Assembly (NCBI RefSeq): GCF_002086815.1
Contig: NZ_MVID01000001.1
Coordinates: forward strand, 310,001 to 374,000
DNA length: 64,000 nucleotides
Source of the DNA: Mycolicibacterium parafortuitum
GTDB taxonomy: Bacteria > Actinomycetota > Actinomycetes > Mycobacteriales > Mycobacteriaceae
Reading direction: 5' to 3'
The notes under the pieces are model-generated. The model was not told where the DNA came from, ran no database searches, and saw nothing but the letters and a program-made list of their open reading frames with translations. Positions 25,229 through 33,081 of the stretch are shown one piece after another (within the stretch, counting starts at the first letter, position 1; each line of letters opens with the position of its first letter). The position numbers and the translations under genes are program-made.

Positions 25229-26710
25229 TCAGTGCAGCGGGCGCAGCACGATCGGCATGCCGTCGACCGGGACCGACATGCCGCCGTGGTCGTACCACGG
25301 CTTGTAGCCCGGATGCGGCAGTTCGAGGCGGTACTTGCGCAGCAGGCGGTGCATCACCGTCTTGATCTCCAGCTGGCCGAACACCATGCCGATGCACTTG
25401 TGGGCGCCGCCGCCGAACGGTGCGAACGCGTAGCGGTGCTTCTTGTGCTCGCTGCGCGGCTCGGAGAAGCGATCCGGGTCGAACTTCTCCGGGTCGGTCC
25501 ACAGCTCGGGAAGCCGGTGGTTCAGCGCGGGCCACGTCATGATCGCGGTGCCTGCCGGGATGAAATAGCCGAGAAGGTCGGTGTCGCGCACGGCCTGGCG
25601 GAAGTTGAACGGCAGCGGGGTCATCATCCGCAGCGCCTCGTTGATCACCAGGTCGTAGGTCTCGAGCTTCTCCAGCGCCTCGATGTCGAGCGGGCCGTCG
25701 CCGATCCGCGCGGACTCGTCGCGGCAGCGTTCCTGCCATTCCGGGTTGGCGGCCAGGTGGTAGGCCATCGTGGTCATCGTCGAGGTCGACGTGTCGTGGG
25801 CGGCCATCATCAGGAAGATCATGTGGCTCACGACGTCCTGGTCGGTGAAGCTGCCGCCGTCCTCGTCCTGCGCATGGCACAGCACGCTGAACATGTCGGT
25901 GCTCTCCGACCGCCGCTTCTCGGCGATGCGGGCGTAGAAGTAGTCCTCCAGCGTCTTGCGGGCCTGGATGCCGCGCCACCAGGTCAGCGGCGGCACCGGC
26001 TTGCGCACGATCGCGTTGCCGGCCCGGGTGGTGGTGGTGAACGCCTCGTTGACGGTGGTCACCAGCTCCTTGTCGGTGCCGGCCTTGTGGCCCATGAAGA
26101 CCACCGACGCGATGTCGAGGGTCAGTTCCTTGACCCGGGGATGGAACAGGAAGCGCGGATCGTTGGCGACCCAGTCGTTGGCGATCACCTTCGTGGCCAC
26201 CGAGTCGATGTGCTCGACGTATCCGGTCAGCCGGGTGCGGGTGAACGCCTCCTGCATGATCCGGCGGTGATACATGTGGTCGTCGAAGTCGCGCAGCATC
26301 AGGCCGCCCTCGAAGAACGGGCCGATCACCGGATCCCAGGCACGCTGGGAGAAGTCCTTGTTGCGATTGGTGAACACCGCCTGGGTGGCGTCGGGGCCGA
26401 GCGCGCCGACCGCGGGCAGCACCTGCGAACCGGAGTAGTAGACGGGTCCGTACTTGCGGTACTGGTGCAGGATGAAGTCCGGTCCGCCCCGGAACATCTC
26501 GATCATGTGCGCGATGATCGGCAGTCCGTTGTCGCCCCGGACCGCCTTGAGTCCGCTGCCGGCGGGGGGTTCGGCCAGGATGATCTCGTCAAAGTTGTGC
26601 TTGAGCAGGCGCTTTTCGATCGCCCCCATCCCCGGCAGGGTCACCGGTGTCGGCTTCAGCCGCCTTTTGGCCTGGTCAAGCAAGTAATCGGCGGTGCTGA
26701 TCGTCGGCAT
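25229..26710 (-). CDS. cyp136: Cytochrome P450 CYP136
   Basis: A 493-residue P450, close to the length I remember for M. tuberculosis Cyp136. The I-helix AAHDTSTST, the ExxR helix EALRMM and the heme loop FGGGAHKCIG are intact. It is divergent from a TetR gene, and an SDR gene follows the regulator, the same order as Rv3059-Rv3058c-Rv3057c. The physiological substrate is not known; a sterol or terpenoid is often suggested for this family. Expression is probably controlled by the adjacent TetR protein through the palindrome at 26774-26789. Confidence 0.9.
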   Translation of the reverse strand: MPTISTADYLLDQAKRRLKPTPVTLPGMGAIEKRLLKHNFDEIILAEPPAGSGLKAVRGDNGLPIIAHMIEMFRGGPDFILHQYRKYGPVYYSGSQVLPAVGALGPDATQAVFTNRNKDFSQRAWDPVIGPFFEGGLMLRDFDDHMYHRRIMQEAFTRTRLTGYVEHIDSVATKVIANDWVANDPRFLFHPRVKELTLDIASVVFMGHKAGTDKELVTTVNEAFTTTTRAGNAIVRKPVPPLTWWRGIQARKTLEDYFYARIAEKRRSESTDMFSVLCHAQDEDGGSFTDQDVVSHMIFLMMAAHDTSTSTMTTMAYHLAANPEWQERCRDESARIGDGPLDIEALEKLETYDLVINEALRMMTPLPFNFRQAVRDTDLLGYFIPAGTAIMTWPALNHRLPELWTDPEKFDPDRFSEPRSEHKKHRYAFAPFGGGAHKCIGMVFGQLEIKTVMHRLLRKYRLELPHPGYKPWYDHGGMSVPVDGMPIVLRPLH

Positions 26711-26773
26711 CTGAGCACTCCTGGGGGTGAAGGGTTGTGGTAGATGTCACTCCACCGATATCCTGATGACAGT

Positions 26774-26789
26774 CTTGACGCATGTCAAG
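26774..26789. promoter_or_regulatory. Perfect palindrome between cyp136 and tetR (candidate operator)
   Basis: CTTGACGCATGTCAAG is a 6-4-6 inverted repeat midway in the 99-bp divergent intergenic region, 21 bases before the tetR start. It is the obvious binding site for the TetR-family product acting on both promoters. Confidence 0.6.
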
Positions 26790-26809
26790 TTTGTGCTTGA
26801 GGTGGCGCA

Positions 26810-27448
26810 ATGCCAAGGTTTACTGCCATGACGGCCGAACCCGCCCCCACCGACCTACGTCGTAGTCGAGGCGACCGGCAGCGGGACGCGATCGTCACCG
26901 CGGTGCGTGAGCTGTTGCACGAGCGCCCGTTCGCCGAACTGTCGGTCAGCACGATCAGCGAGCGTGCCGGTGTCGCCCGGTCGGGGTTCTACTTCTACTT
27001 CGACTCGAAGTACGCGGTGCTGGCGGTGATCATCGCCGACGCGATGGCCGAACTGGACAAGCTCACCCACGACTTCGCGCCGCGCGAGGCCACCGAGTCC
27101 CCGGCCGAGTTCTCCTCCCGCATGGTCGGCTACGCCAAGACGGTGTTCGCGTCCAACGACCCGATCATGGCCGCCTGCAATCTCGCACGGAACACCGACG
27201 CGCAGATCCGCGAGATCATGGACGACTTCCAGGACGGGGTGGTCGACAAGATCGTCGGGCTCGTCGATCAGGACTCCGGCGCCCGTCCGATCTCCGACGA
27301 CCTGCCCGCCCTGGTGCGGATGATGATCGCGGTGACGTCGTCGACGCTGGCCCACGACAGCGCGTTCGTCGGCCGCGGCCAGGATCAGGCCCGCGCGCTG
27401 GAGGTGCTGGAACGGCTGTGGCAGAGCAGCCTGTGGGGCGGCGACTAG
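26810..27448 (+). CDS. TetR-family regulator divergent from cyp136
   Basis: A 212-residue TetR regulator. The N-terminal helix-turn-helix reads ELSVSTISERAGVARSGFYFYFDSKYAVL, typical of the EthR-like branch. The C-terminal half is the ligand-binding dimerisation domain. The ATG at 26810 follows GAGGTGG; an ATG at 26828 is a possible alternative. It is divergent from cyp136 and 33 bp upstream of an SDR gene, so it likely represses cyp136, itself, or both. The effector is unknown. Confidence 0.9.
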   Translation: MPRFTAMTAEPAPTDLRRSRGDRQRDAIVTAVRELLHERPFAELSVSTISERAGVARSGFYFYFDSKYAVLAVIIADAMAELDKLTHDFAPREATESPAEFSSRMVGYAKTVFASNDPIMAACNLARNTDAQIREIMDDFQDGVVDKIVGLVDQDSGARPISDDLPALVRMMIAVTSSTLAHDSAFVGRGQDQARALEVLERLWQSSLWGGD

Positions 27449-27467
27449 ATCGGTCCGTCTGCGCCGG

Positions 27468-27473
27468 TAGTGT
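27468..27473 (+). promoter_or_regulatory. Candidate -10 box for the SDR gene at 27482
   Basis: TAGTGT ends 8 bases before the ATG, in the short gap after the tetR stop. No Shine-Dalgarno sequence is present. A separate leaderless promoter for the SDR gene is plausible. Confidence 0.35.
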
Positions 27474-27481
27474 CGCCTCAC

Positions 27482-28354
27482 ATGGCGCAGCGCAACGGTT
27501 CTGACGTGTTCGCGGGCAAGCGGTGTCTGCTGACCGGGGCCGCCAGCGGCATCGGGCGCGCCACCGCGCTGAAGCTGGCCGCCCAGGGTGCCGAGCTGTA
27601 TCTGACGGACCGTGACGCCGACGGGCTGGCACAGACGGTCGCCGACGCCCGCGCTCTCGGCGGGGTGGTGGCCGAACACCGCGCGCTCGACATCTCCGAC
27701 CACGACGCGGTGGCCGCGTTCGCCGATCACATCCACGCCGGGCACCCGCCGATGGACATCGTGATGAACATCGCGGGGATCTCGGCCTGGGGGACCGTGG
27801 ACACGTTGTCGCACCAGGACTGGATGTCGCTGATCGACATCAACCTCAAGGGCCCGATCCACGTCATCGAGAGCTTCGTGCCGCCGATGATGAAGGCGCG
27901 CCGCGGCGGCCACCTGGTCAACGTGTCCTCCGCCGCGGGCATCGTCGCGCTGCCCTGGCACGCCGCCTACAGCGCCAGCAAGTACGGGCTGCGGGGGCTG
28001 TCGGAGGTGCTGCGGTTCGACCTCGCGCGCTACCGGATCGGGGTGTCGGTGGTGGTGCCCGGCGCGGTGCGCACGCCACTGGTCGACACGGTCCGCATCG
28101 CCGGCGTCGATCGCGACGACCCGCGGGTGCAGAAGTGGACGTCGCGGTTCGCCGGGCACGCGGTGTCCCCGGAGGTGGCCGCCGACAAGATTCTCGCCGG
28201 GGTGGCCAAGAACCGCTACCTGATCTACACCTCGCCCGACATCCGGGCGCTGTACCTGTTCAAGCGCACGATGTGGCTGCCCTATGCCGTCGCGATGAAG
28301 CAGGTCAACCCGATCTTCAGCCGCGCCCTGCGGCCGAAACCCAAGCGGCGCTGA
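27482..28354 (+). CDS. SDR-family oxidoreductase
   Basis: A 290-residue short-chain dehydrogenase. The cofactor motif is TGAASGIGRA, NIAG follows at the expected place, and the catalytic YSASK is intact in AYSASKYGLRGLSE. The C-terminal extension with YLIYTSPDIRALYLFKRTMW is typical of a mycobacterial group acting on lipids. The position next to cyp136 and its TetR gene matches M. tuberculosis. An alcohol produced by the P450 is a reasonable substrate, inferred from proximity only. Confidence 0.88.
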   Translation: MAQRNGSDVFAGKRCLLTGAASGIGRATALKLAAQGAELYLTDRDADGLAQTVADARALGGVVAEHRALDISDHDAVAAFADHIHAGHPPMDIVMNIAGISAWGTVDTLSHQDWMSLIDINLKGPIHVIESFVPPMMKARRGGHLVNVSSAAGIVALPWHAAYSASKYGLRGLSEVLRFDLARYRIGVSVVVPGAVRTPLVDTVRIAGVDRDDPRVQKWTSRFAGHAVSPEVAADKILAGVAKNRYLIYTSPDIRALYLFKRTMWLPYAVAMKQVNPIFSRALRPKPKRR

Positions 28355-28357
28355 GGG

Positions 28358-29524
28358 TCAGCGCCTGCCCCAGTCCCACGGCGGCATGGTCGAGAGGTCC
28401 TGGCCCACCACTTTCGTCTCACCCCAGTCCTTGTAGAGCTCGATCTCCCACGCGTCGGCGTCGGAGCCCAGTGGCTGCGCCCCGAGACGTTCCCGCAAGG
28501 TCGGCGAGTGGGTCACCACGACGACCTGGGTCCGGGTGGCGGCCTCGGCGATCAACGAGGCCAGCGGCGCGACCAGGTCGGGGTGCAGCGACGTTTCGGG
28601 CTCGTTGAGCACCATCAGCGACGGCGGCTGCGGGCTCAGCAGCGCCGCCGCCCAGAGCAGGAACCGCAGTGTGCCGTCGGAGATCTCGGCGCTGCGCAGC
28701 GGGCGCAACATACCCTGCTGGTGCAGCTGCAGGTCGAACAGGCCGTCGGTCACGGCAACCGAGACGCCGGCACCGTCGAACGCATCCGCCACGGCGCGCG
28801 GCAGGTCCTCGGTGCCGGTCTCCAGGATCGTCTGGATCGCCGCGGCCAGGTCGGCACCGTCGTCGGCCAGCACCGGCGTCCTGGTGCCCACCTGCGGCAG
28901 CCGGGCCGGAGCGGTTGCGTCGGCGCGGAACCCGTCGTAGAACCGCCAGTTGCGCAGCCGTTCCCGCACCATCACCAATTCCGGTGCGGCGCCTGCCCAG
29001 TCGGCGAGCACGCTGCGGTGAGCAGGCACGTTGCGGGCCAGCTCGTCGAAGCCGCGCCCGGATTCCGCGGCGACCTCGACCATGCCGCGTACCCGTCGCA
29101 CCAGTGTCGTCGTGGGACGGGCCACCGGCCCGGCGAAGACCAGCTCGCGCTTGACCTCCGGATCCCGGCCGAACGCTGACTGCTGGGCCTGTGGTAGACC
29201 GAGATCGATCAGGTAGCCGAAATCGTCTGAGGCGTAACCCAGTTCAATCGACACCGACCTCGTCCGCGGACCGCCCTGCGCCGTGCCGGTGCGCCGGGCA
29301 CCACCGAGATGCTCGGGGCCCGCCCACATCGCCGACGCAACCCCGCCCTCGCGCGCGAACGACGCGATCACCTCGCCGCGGCCACAGTCGGCGAGCAGTC
29401 GCAGCGCGCGGTACAGCGAGGACTTTCCGGTCCCGTTCGCCCCGGTGACGACGGTCAGCCTGCGCAGCGGCAGGACGAGCTCACGCAGCGAGCGGTACCC
29501 GCGGATCGCGACGGTATCGAGCAT
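28358..29524 (-). CDS. AAA-family ATPase (RecF/OLD-like, AAA_21 type)
   Basis: A 388-residue ATPase. Walker A is GANGTGKS at 28-35. The ABC-like signature region is EISDGTLRFLLWA, Walker B is SLMVLNEPETSLHP, and a final switch histidine lies in VVVTHSP. There is no TOPRIM domain as in OLD nucleases and no long coiled coil as in SMC proteins. It is inserted, with the GAF gene, between genes whose orthologs are neighbours in M. tuberculosis. Related ATPases often need a partner effector; here the only same-strand neighbour is the GAF protein 4 bp upstream. Function unknown. Confidence 0.83.
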   Translation of the reverse strand: MLDTVAIRGYRSLRELVLPLRRLTVVTGANGTGKSSLYRALRLLADCGRGEVIASFAREGGVASAMWAGPEHLGGARRTGTAQGGPRTRSVSIELGYASDDFGYLIDLGLPQAQQSAFGRDPEVKRELVFAGPVARPTTTLVRRVRGMVEVAAESGRGFDELARNVPAHRSVLADWAGAAPELVMVRERLRNWRFYDGFRADATAPARLPQVGTRTPVLADDGADLAAAIQTILETGTEDLPRAVADAFDGAGVSVAVTDGLFDLQLHQQGMLRPLRSAEISDGTLRFLLWAAALLSPQPPSLMVLNEPETSLHPDLVAPLASLIAEAATRTQVVVVTHSPTLRERLGAQPLGSDADAWEIELYKDWGETKVVGQDLSTMPPWDWGRR

Positions 29525-29528
29525 GCGG

Positions 29529-30242
29529 TCAGTCGGTGGAGGTGTTGAAGATCCGGCCGCAGATGATCGCGGTGAAGTCCTCGAGGATCTGAAGGTGGCC
29601 GTGCGTCCAGGGTCTGGGTTTGGAGTCCCACACCGCCAGTGCGCCGATGGTGTGGCCGTCGGGGTTGGTGATCGGCATCGCGGCGAACCCGACCACGTAG
29701 CCGTCGAGCACCATCGGGTGGTTCATCAGCGCCGGATGGGTCCGGGCGTCTTCGGCGATCACCGCCGCGCCGGTGGTGACGATCGGCCTGGAAATCGAAC
29801 GCTCCAAAGGGATCTGGCGCAGGGCCGCGATCTCATGCGGCAGCCCGATCGCGCTCGGCACGTACATCGTGTCCTGATCGACGAGGGAGACCGCCGCGGA
29901 CGGGACGGCCAGGGCCCCGACCGCCATCTCGACCACACGATCCAGGATCGAGCCGCTGCGGGCGTTGAGCAGCCCGGTCTCGTGGAGCGCCTGCAGGCGT
30001 TCGGGATCGGCGATCACGGTGCCGGTCTCGATACGCATACCCGGCTTCGGAGGTGCCAGCTCCATCGACCGGATCCGGTCCAGGATGTCGTCGAGGGCCG
30101 GGTCCCTGCGGCGGGCCATCTCGATGGCGATGCGGGCGGCCACGGCCCTGGCGACGAACACGTCGACCGGCTCACGGGCACGCGCCGCCTCGTCGTGCAG
30201 CGCGGCGTCGAGTCGCTCGTCGAACCCGGGAACCCGCGCCAT
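29529..30242 (-). CDS. GAF-domain sensor protein
   Basis: A 237-residue protein. Residues 1-75 form a helical basic and acidic region, and about 80-230 form a GAF domain (LLNARSGSILDRVVEMAVGALAVPSAAVSLVDQDTMY, GFAAMPITNPDGHTIGALAVWDS). No kinase, cyclase or output domain follows, so it probably senses a ligand or redox state and acts through a partner. A TACGGT box ends 6 bases before the ATG, suggesting a leaderless start. Its stop lies 4 bases before the ATPase start, so they are likely co-transcribed. Confidence 0.83.
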   Translation of the reverse strand: MARVPGFDERLDAALHDEAARAREPVDVFVARAVAARIAIEMARRRDPALDDILDRIRSMELAPPKPGMRIETGTVIADPERLQALHETGLLNARSGSILDRVVEMAVGALAVPSAAVSLVDQDTMYVPSAIGLPHEIAALRQIPLERSISRPIVTTGAAVIAEDARTHPALMNHPMVLDGYVVGFAAMPITNPDGHTIGALAVWDSKPRPWTHGHLQILEDFTAIICGRIFNTSTD

Positions 30243-30248
30243 GACGCC

Positions 30249-30254
30249 ACCGTA
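30249..30254 (-). promoter_or_regulatory. Candidate -10 box of the GAF-ATPase transcript
   Basis: On the minus strand TACGGT (TANNNT) ends 6 bases before the ATG at 30242. No Shine-Dalgarno sequence is visible. A leaderless start is plausible. Confidence 0.35.
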
Positions 30255-30294
30255 ACCTGGCTGACCGACGAGCGAGGACGTTCCGGCCCCGCGG

Positions 30295-31368
30295 TCAGCG
30301 CGGCTGTGCCGTCGTTGCCGGCATCGCGAGCTCCAGCCGGACCCCGAGCAACCGGATCGGGCGGTCCAGTTCGAACCGTCCGAGCAGGTCGAGGGCGGTG
30401 GCGATGACCGGTGCCGCGTCGGTGGTCGGTTCGCCCAGTTTGCGGATCTTGGTGCGCGTGTAGAACGTGGCTGTGCGTACGGTGACTGCGACGTGGGTCA
30501 CGGTGCGTTGTTGTGCGACAACCTCGGCCAGGGTCCGCTCGGCGAGGTCGGTCACCGCGGCGTCCATCTCGGCGCGATCGGTCAGATCGTGGGCGAACGT
30601 GACGACGTGGCTGCGGGATCGCGGGACCCAGGGTTCGGCGCTGACCGTGCTGTCCCCGCCGCCTTTGGCCAGCAACAGAATCCACAGTCCTGTCGACGGC
30701 CCGAACGCGGCGGTGAGCTCGGCCGAATCGGTGCGCGCGAGATCCGCGACGGTGGTGATGTCCATCGTCGCAAGCTTTTTCGCGGTCTTGGGGCCGACAC
30801 CCCACAGCGCCTCGACAGGACGGTCGCCCATCGTGGCCATCCAGTTGTCGTCGGTGAGCATGTGGATCCCCGCCGGCTTGCCGAAACCGGTGGCGACCTT
30901 GGCGCGCTGCTTGTTGTCGCTGATCCCGACCGAGCACGACATCCCGGTCTCGGAGGAGACCACGTCCTGGATCCGGCGGGCCAGCGCGACCGGATCGGCC
31001 ACGCGCGCGCCGACGTACGCCTCGTCCCACCCCCACACCTCGACAGGATGTCCGAGATCGCGGAGAAGGCCCATCACGCGCTCGGAGGCCGCGTCATAGG
31101 CCTCGGGGTCCGACGGCAGGAACGTCGCGTCGGGGCAGCGGCGCGCCGCGGCGCGCAACGGCATCCCGGCGTGCACCCCGAAGGCGCGGGCCTCATAGGA
31201 GGCGCAGGTGACGACCTTGCGGGCTTCGGTGGGGTCGCCGCCACCGCCGACGATGACGGGCAGCCCGACCAGGTCGGGGCGGCGTTGTAGCTCCACCGAG
31301 GCGAGGAACTGATCCATGTCGACGTGCAGGATCCAGTCCCGTTCCTCTGCCACGCCGGACTCGGTCAT
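30295..31368 (-). CDS. dinB2: Y-family DNA polymerase IV, DinB2
   Basis: A 357-residue translesion polymerase. The catalytic D17-M-D19-Q-F-L22-A-S-V-E motif is present, as are the later acidic residues in WGWDEAYVG. The usual aromatic steric-gate residue is leucine (L22). This is the feature reported for M. smegmatis DinB2, which can incorporate ribonucleotides. The ATG at 31368 overlaps the stop of the upstream tetR gene by 4 bases; a longer frame from 31401 would overlap tetR without need. I see no beta-clamp-binding motif at the C terminus. It is the ortholog of Rv3056 by position. Confidence 0.92.
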   Translation of the reverse strand: MTESGVAEERDWILHVDMDQFLASVELQRRPDLVGLPVIVGGGGDPTEARKVVTCASYEARAFGVHAGMPLRAAARRCPDATFLPSDPEAYDAASERVMGLLRDLGHPVEVWGWDEAYVGARVADPVALARRIQDVVSSETGMSCSVGISDNKQRAKVATGFGKPAGIHMLTDDNWMATMGDRPVEALWGVGPKTAKKLATMDITTVADLARTDSAELTAAFGPSTGLWILLLAKGGGDSTVSAEPWVPRSRSHVVTFAHDLTDRAEMDAAVTDLAERTLAEVVAQQRTVTHVAVTVRTATFYTRTKIRKLGEPTTDAAPVIATALDLLGRFELDRPIRLLGVRLELAMPATTAQPR

Positions 31369-31985
31369 GTGCCGCAGAGCTTGCGCGCCACCGTCTCCCA
31401 CGCGTCGCCGATGTGTTGCTCGGACAAGCCCAGATCGGTCAGTTGGTGGTAGACGTGGTCGGCGTCGAGCAGTGCGGTCAACGCGGTCGCCTGGGCGTCG
31501 AGATCTCCTGTGGTCCCGGCGGATTCGAGGAGCAACCGGACGTGGTGGTGGTGCAGGCTCATCGGTGCGTTGTAGCGCATCTGGGGGTCGCGGACCGCGT
31601 TGGACAGCAGCTCGTGATGGATCTGGACGAACTTGAGCCGCTCCCGGCCGTAGGCGAGGAGGCGCTCCAGTGGTGGTGCGCCGGGGCCCAGTGGGGGAGG
31701 CCCGAACAGGACGGCCTCCTGTAGCGCCTTCTCGTCCTCGTCGAGGAGCACGACCATCAGGCCGGCGCGGCTGCCGAACCTACGGAACAGCGTGCCCTTG
31801 CCGACGCCCGCGGCGGCCGCGATGTCGTCGGTGGTCACGCAATCCGCGCCGTGTTCGTCGATCAGGCGTCGTGCCGCGTCGAGAAGCAACGCCCTGTTGC
31901 GCGCGGCGTCGCCGCGCTCGGGTGCCGAGGCGGCATCGACGACCGGCAACACCGGCAGCTCGTTGCGTCCCTCGACTGCGCTCAC
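31365..31985 (-). CDS. TetR-family regulator upstream of dinB2
   Basis: A 206-residue TetR regulator. The helix-turn-helix is VTTDDIAAAAGVGKGTLFRRFGSRAGLM. The GTG at 31985 has a TAAAGT box ending 6 bases upstream, so it may be leaderless. It overlaps dinB2 by 4 bases and is divergent from an FMN reductase gene. The perfect palindrome at 32014-32027 sits between them. This is the Rv3055 position. It likely controls the divergent reductase and its own dinB2 operon in response to a redox-active compound; the ligand is unknown. Confidence 0.9.
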   Translation of the reverse strand: MSAVEGRNELPVLPVVDAASAPERGDAARNRALLLDAARRLIDEHGADCVTTDDIAAAAGVGKGTLFRRFGSRAGLMVVLLDEDEKALQEAVLFGPPPLGPGAPPLERLLAYGRERLKFVQIHHELLSNAVRDPQMRYNAPMSLHHHHVRLLLESAGTTGDLDAQATALTALLDADHVYHQLTDLGLSEQHIGDAWETVARKLCGT

Positions 31986-31991
31986 CTGGCA

Positions 31992-31997
31992 ACTTTA
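31992..31997 (-). promoter_or_regulatory. Candidate -10 box of the tetR-dinB2 transcript
   Basis: On the minus strand TAAAGT ends 6 bases before the GTG at 31985. The operator-like palindrome at 32014-32027 would then overlap the -35 region, which is consistent with autorepression. Confidence 0.35.
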
Positions 31998-32013
31998 ACC
32001 CGGCGGAATAGAG

Positions 32014-32027
32014 CGGACTATAGTCCG
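32014..32027. promoter_or_regulatory. Perfect palindrome between tetR and FMN reductase (candidate operator)
   Basis: CGGACTATAGTCCG is a perfect 14-bp palindrome in the 85-bp divergent region. It is the natural target of the TetR-family protein encoded at 31985, controlling both directions. Confidence 0.65.
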
Positions 32028-32070
32028 GTTAGACGGTGCGGGACCGTTGGAACAACCTCGAAGGAGAACG

Positions 32071-32622
32071 ATGTCCGAGACCGTCAGCAGCAAGGTACTT
32101 GTGCTCGTCGGAAGCCTGCGCGCGGCGTCGGTGAACCGCCTGCTCGCCGAGCTCGCCGCGGAGGTGGCGCCGGAGGGTGTCATCCTGGAGCGGTTCGACC
32201 GCCTTGGGGAACTGCCGTTCTACAACGAGGACCTCGACACCGAGGACGCCCCCGAGCCCGTGGTCGCGCTGCGTGCCGCGGCCGCAGCCGCCGGCGCGGC
32301 GCTGGTCGTCACGCCGGAGTACAACGGGTCGGTGCCGGGAGTGCTGAAGAACGCCATCGACTGGCTGTCGCGGCCCTACGGAAACAGCGCGCTGAAGGAC
32401 AAGCCGGCCGCGGTGATCGGCGTCGCGCTGGGACAGTACGGCGGCGTGTGGGCCCACGACGAGACGCGCAAGACGCTCGGTATCGCCGGTCCCCGGATCG
32501 TGGACGGTCTTGAGCTGTCGATTCCGGGCGCCTCGCTGGGTGATAAGCATCCGCGAGAGAACGCCGAGGTGACCGAGCGGCTGCGCGACGTCATCGGCAA
32601 GCTGGTCGCCGAGATCGGCTGA
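32071..32622 (+). CDS. NADPH-dependent FMN reductase family protein
   Basis: A 183-residue flavodoxin-like reductase. LVGSLRAASVNRLLAE binds the FMN phosphate, and TPEYNGSVPGVLKNAIDWLSRP is the family signature. Members reduce quinones, azo dyes or FMN with NAD(P)H. AAGGAGA lies upstream of the ATG. It is divergent from tetR-dinB2 and corresponds to Rv3054c by position. A role in protection against quinones or other electrophiles, switched on by the TetR protein, is a reasonable inference. Confidence 0.9.
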   Translation: MSETVSSKVLVLVGSLRAASVNRLLAELAAEVAPEGVILERFDRLGELPFYNEDLDTEDAPEPVVALRAAAAAAGAALVVTPEYNGSVPGVLKNAIDWLSRPYGNSALKDKPAAVIGVALGQYGGVWAHDETRKTLGIAGPRIVDGLELSIPGASLGDKHPRENAEVTERLRDVIGKLVAEIG

Positions 32623-32626
32623 GCCG

Positions 32627-32655
32627 CGTTGCCCGGACCGCCGGGCCTGGCAACG
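32627..32655 (+). terminator. Hairpin after the FMN reductase gene
   Basis: CGTTGCC (32627-32633) pairs perfectly with GGCAACG (32649-32655), and CCGG elements pair inside. It starts 4 bases after the TGA. No T-tract follows, so termination may be partial. Confidence 0.45.
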
Positions 32656-32707
32656 TCCGCGGCCGGTGTGCCTGCTGACACGGACGTGGCCGTTGTGAAA
32701 ACTGAGG

Positions 32708-32775
32708 AAGCGCCCCGTGGTGCTGCCGGGCGAGCCCGTTGCCGGGTTTGCTGGCAGCCGCGACGGGGCGCTTTT
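32708..32775 (+). terminator. Large branched hairpin with T-run
   Basis: AAGCGCCCCGT (32708-32718) is exactly complementary to 32763-32773 and is followed by TTTTCTG. Inside, GCTGCC (32722-32727) pairs with GGCAGC (32753-32758). It is a strong intrinsic terminator. It could equally be the 3' end of a small RNA transcribed from the 32656-32707 region. Confidence 0.6.
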
Positions 32776-32949
32776 CTGTTTGCTGGAGCGCGGGCGCGCG
32801 CCGCGCCGGCGATGCGGTGTTGTCGGTGGGCCCTGATAGATCTGGGGCCGTGCCGGCGCCCTGGGCGTCGACACGCCGTGTGAAACGCGACACGCCGGTG
32901 TCAGGAGGCGCGAAACGGTTACGACCTGGGAATTTCAGAAATGTTATTC

Positions 32950-32995
32950 AGAACATCTTGTATCTCTTCTGAATGTCGGACACTAGGTGTAGTGT
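32950..32995 (+). promoter_or_regulatory. NrdR box(es) of the nrdHIE promoter
   Basis: ACACTAGGTGTAGTGT (32980-32995) fits the NrdR box consensus as I know it. The same element, ACACCAGTTGTAGTGT, lies before nrdF2 at 47190. In both promoters a weaker partner beginning AACATCT lies exactly 28 bases upstream (32952 here). NrdR represses ribonucleotide reductase genes when dATP is high. Confidence 0.72.
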
Positions 32996-33051
32996 TTCGA
33001 ACACCAACAGACCCCCAAGATCTAGGGATCTGTAGGGACCAGAGCTTCCGG

Positions 33052-33081
33052 CGAAGTCGGTGTCACCACCCACCGGCTTCG
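33052..33081 (+). promoter_or_regulatory. Stable hairpin in the nrdH leader
   Basis: CGAAGTCGGTG (33052-33062) pairs with CACCGGCTTCG (33071-33081), ten Watson-Crick pairs and one G-U, closing an 8-base loop. It lies in the roughly 200-base untranslated region between the NrdR box and nrdH. I see no known riboswitch signature. Confidence 0.5.

Noticed and set aside
32629..32883. An 84-codon plus-strand frame after the FMN reductase gene.
   Set aside because: It runs straight through two strong hairpins, has an Arg/Ala/Gly-rich composition and no ribosome site.
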